Positions 4,368-6,108 of a DNA stretch of 6,108 nt are shown in pieces. The notes under the pieces were generated by a model that had not been told where the DNA came from, did not search any database, and saw nothing but the letters and a program-made list of their open reading frames with translations. How positions within the stretch are numbered: the stretch's first letter is position 1; each line of letters opens with the position of its first letter. The position numbers and the translations under genes were made by a program. This stretch comes from Syntrophaceae bacterium (GTDB lineage: Bacteria > Desulfobacterota > Syntrophia > Syntrophales > Smithellaceae), in the NCBI GenBank assembly GCA_003506745.1, contig DNYQ01000236.1, positions 1,717 to 7,824 on the forward strand. The letters run 5' to 3'.

Positions 4368-5510
4368 ATGCCCAAAGTTGCCGTAGTCATACCCAAATAT
4401 GGTTTAGTCGGCGGCGCCGAACAGTTTGCCGCCGAGTTAACTGATGCCTGCTGTAGCAGAACTGACTTCACATTTCAAGTATTTGCTAACCGCTGGCAGT
4501 CTGATTCCAAATGCATTGGGTTTCAGAAGGTTCCCATTATCTCTTTCCCCAAATTTTTAACAACGATCAGTTTTGCCTGGTTTGCGGAGCGCCGGCTTAA
4601 GCGCAGTCCTTTTGACCTGGTCCACAGTCACGAAAGAATTTTTGCGGCGGATATTTACACGCTGCATGGCATCCCGCACCGGTACTGGATTAATCAGATC
4701 CGCCGGAAGAAAACCATGAGCCTCTATGATCTGGCGACCGCGTGGGTGGAAAGAAAACTGGTCTATGAAGGCGGCTGCGGCAAATTTATCGCCGTTTCGG
4801 AACTGACCCGGCAGATTTTTTTGAAAGCATACCCCATCGACCCGGCACGGGTGGCCGTTGTCCACCCGGGTGTGCATCTGCCTGATGATGCACAAAAGAA
4901 CAAAATCAACATCCGCACCAACATCCGGCGGGAGTTGGGCATCGGCGCGGGTGATCTGGTCGTCATTTTCGCCTCCATGAACTTTGAAATCAAGGGACTC
5001 GATGAAATTTTTCTGGCCATTGCCCGTCTGCCAAAGCAAAGCCGTCAATTGAAGCTGATTGTTGCCGGCAAAGGCAACATCAAAAAATACCGGCAAGCGG
5101 CTCAGAGAGCGGGAATTGCCGGACAGGTCATCTTCACCGGCGTGGTCACGAGAGACAGACTATCCGATCTTTACCGGGCGGGAGACCTGTATATGATGCT
5201 GTCCCAATTTGACACTTTCGGCATGGTGGTGCTGGAAGCGATGGCGGAAGGCCTCCCGGTTATTGTCAGCAGCAATGTTGGGGCTAAAGATTTGGTGCAG
5301 GAAGGAAAGAACGGATTCGTTATAGCGGACACGTCCAACAGAGATCTCATTGCCTCTAAAATTCAGATGATGTTCGATGACGCCGTCCGCCTGCGCATGT
5401 CTGATGCCGCGTATCAAACGGCCACGCAAAACACATGGGCCAGGACAGCGGCAAAATATTCAGACATTTATACGGAAGTTCTTGACGCCAGGAAAAGAAA
5501 AGGGTTTTAA
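4368..5510 (+). CDS. GT4 glycosyltransferase (WaaG-like, LPS core type)
   Basis: A 380-residue retaining glycosyltransferase of family 4 with a GT-B fold. Visible are the N-domain start MPKVAVVIPKYG with GGAE (15-18), VHSHE (85-89), IAVSE (141-145) and VHPGV (165-169). The C-domain donor site has K209 in FEIKGLDE, VAGKG (232-236) and the LSQFDTFGMVVLEAMAEGLPVIVS block. The usual E-x7-E pair is D282-x7-E290 here. I chose the ATG at 4368 because it gives the family N-terminus. The frame is open to an ATG at 4311, but those 19 residues look like translated AT-rich upstream DNA. Acts in the cytoplasm, adding a hexose to a nascent core or similar glycan. It is followed after 4 bp by the GT9 gene. 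Family call strong; sugar unknown. Confidence 0.93.
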   Translation: MPKVAVVIPKYGLVGGAEQFAAELTDACCSRTDFTFQVFANRWQSDSKCIGFQKVPIISFPKFLTTISFAWFAERRLKRSPFDLVHSHERIFAADIYTLHGIPHRYWINQIRRKKTMSLYDLATAWVERKLVYEGGCGKFIAVSELTRQIFLKAYPIDPARVAVVHPGVHLPDDAQKNKINIRTNIRRELGIGAGDLVVIFASMNFEIKGLDEIFLAIARLPKQSRQLKLIVAGKGNIKKYRQAAQRAGIAGQVIFTGVVTRDRLSDLYRAGDLYMMLSQFDTFGMVVLEAMAEGLPVIVSSNVGAKDLVQEGKNGFVIADTSNRDLIASKIQMMFDDAVRLRMSDAAYQTATQNTWARTAAKYSDIYTEVLDARKRKGF

Positions 5511-5514
5511 CGCC

Positions 5515-6108
5515 ATGCGGATTATCGATTCATCATCAACGTTTAAACTTCCCGGCTCCGTCCGCAAGGTTCTTCTGATTCAACTGGGAGACATCGGTGA
5601 TGTGGTCTGGACCACACCCAGTATCCGGGCGGTGAAAAATTCACTTCCAGGCTCAAAAGTTTCCGTGATGGTAAAAGACGGTTTCGGCGGCCTCTTAAAG
5701 GCAGATCCTTCTATTGAGCACATAATCGAAGTGAAGCAGTATCGTGGAAATTTATTTAATCAGGTCGCAAGGCAATTATCTTTTTTGAAAGACGTCCGAT
5801 CGCAGCACTTCGACCTTGTTGTTGACCTTCGCCTGGGAGACCGGGGAGCGTTCCTGTCTTTTGCCACGGGCGCGCCGATTCGCGTAACTTTTTATCAATC
5901 CTGGGGATTGCCGCGCTGGAGATGGTTTTTTTTCACACATGGCGTGGTGCCCGGGCCTTCGGTTTATACGCGCGGCGCGACGGATCAATCCTTACGCATC
6001 TTAAGAGAAATCGGCATTGATACAAAAGATATCATTCCAAAATTATGGGTTTCCGATACGGTCAAAAAACGCGTCCAGGAAATGCTGACCGGCGAAAAGA
6101 TGGACCGG
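5515..6108 (+). CDS. GT9 heptosyltransferase-family protein, N-terminal part
   Basis: The first 198 codons of a family 9 glycosyltransferase (ADP-heptose:LPS heptosyltransferase type, GT-B fold, cytoplasmic), cut by the window end. Characteristic features are VLLIQLGDIGDVVWTTPSIRAVK (19-41) with the conserved GDIGDV loop and T34-P35, then a proposed Rossmann repeat VSVMVKDGFGGLL (49-61), DPSIEHIIEV (64-73), FDLVVDLRLGDRG (99-111) and ATGAPIRVTF (117-126). About half of the usual length, including the ADP-binding C-domain, is outside. The ATG at 5515 is 4 bp after the GT4 stop, so the two genes are probably translated from one message; AAGGG at 5500-5504 region is the best ribosome-binding candidate. 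A short extra N-terminus (residues 1-16) precedes the domain. Heptose specificity is inferred from the family. Confidence 0.92.
   Translation, partial: MRIIDSSSTFKLPGSVRKVLLIQLGDIGDVVWTTPSIRAVKNSLPGSKVSVMVKDGFGGLLKADPSIEHIIEVKQYRGNLFNQVARQLSFLKDVRSQHFDLVVDLRLGDRGAFLSFATGAPIRVTFYQSWGLPRWRWFFFTHGVVPGPSVYTRGATDQSLRILREIGIDTKDIIPKLWVSDTVKKRVQEMLTGEKMDR

Overview
The window is a piece of a Gram-negative envelope-polysaccharide (LPS core / O-antigen) locus. It is chromosomal in character, of moderate GC, with close relatives of dTDP-glucose dehydratase, WaaE-like and rhamnosyl-type GT2 enzymes, a GT4 enzyme and a GT9 heptosyltransferase. The GT set needs an outer-membrane lipid A core, so a diderm host is well supported. 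A deltaproteobacterial (Desulfobacterota, e.g. Syntrophales-like) host is only a guess from the style of the dispersed repeats. No rRNA, tRNA or phage gene was seen.

Layout: two divergent transcription units meet in an AT-rich gap at about 4290-4367. Leftward (minus strand) from there run a WaaE-like GT2 (4289-3504), a WbbL-like GT2 (3487-2546), a YdcF/DUF218 membrane protein (2192-1437), a small DUF559 nuclease (1097-654) and the N-terminal 176 codons of RfbB (528-1, cut by the window edge). Rightward run a GT4 enzyme (4368-5510) and, 4 bp later, the first 198 codons of a GT9 enzyme (5515-6108, cut by the window edge). RfbB makes the dTDP-4-keto-6-deoxyglucose intermediate of dTDP-rhamnose. 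The WbbL-like enzyme is a plausible user of that donor, and the WaaE-like, GT4 and GT9 enzymes fit assembly of an LPS core.

The unusual part is what lies between the leftward genes. The gaps at 529-653, 1098-1436 and 2193-2545 are almost entirely repeats of at least four families: (i) arrays of a degenerate 7-bp unit (plus-strand core CTCRT) in phase for up to 17 copies; (ii) a 29-33 bp GC-rich hairpin element, present as five well-conserved copies plus two probable decayed ones; (iii) a pair of inverted palindromic elements; (iv) an 18-bp perfect palindrome. The hairpin elements bracket the DUF559 nuclease gene in inverted orientation, the inner edge of one copy abuts its start codon, and others are translated as its proline-rich tail. 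Four copies downstream of it sit at about 60-64 bp spacing, which superficially looks like a CRISPR. The best candidate for something undescribed is therefore the nuclease-plus-hairpin unit at 667-1313, possibly a minimal mobile element that spreads the hairpins. The heptamer arrays also form the last 14 residues and the stop codon of one glycosyltransferase. The rightward genes have no such repeats.
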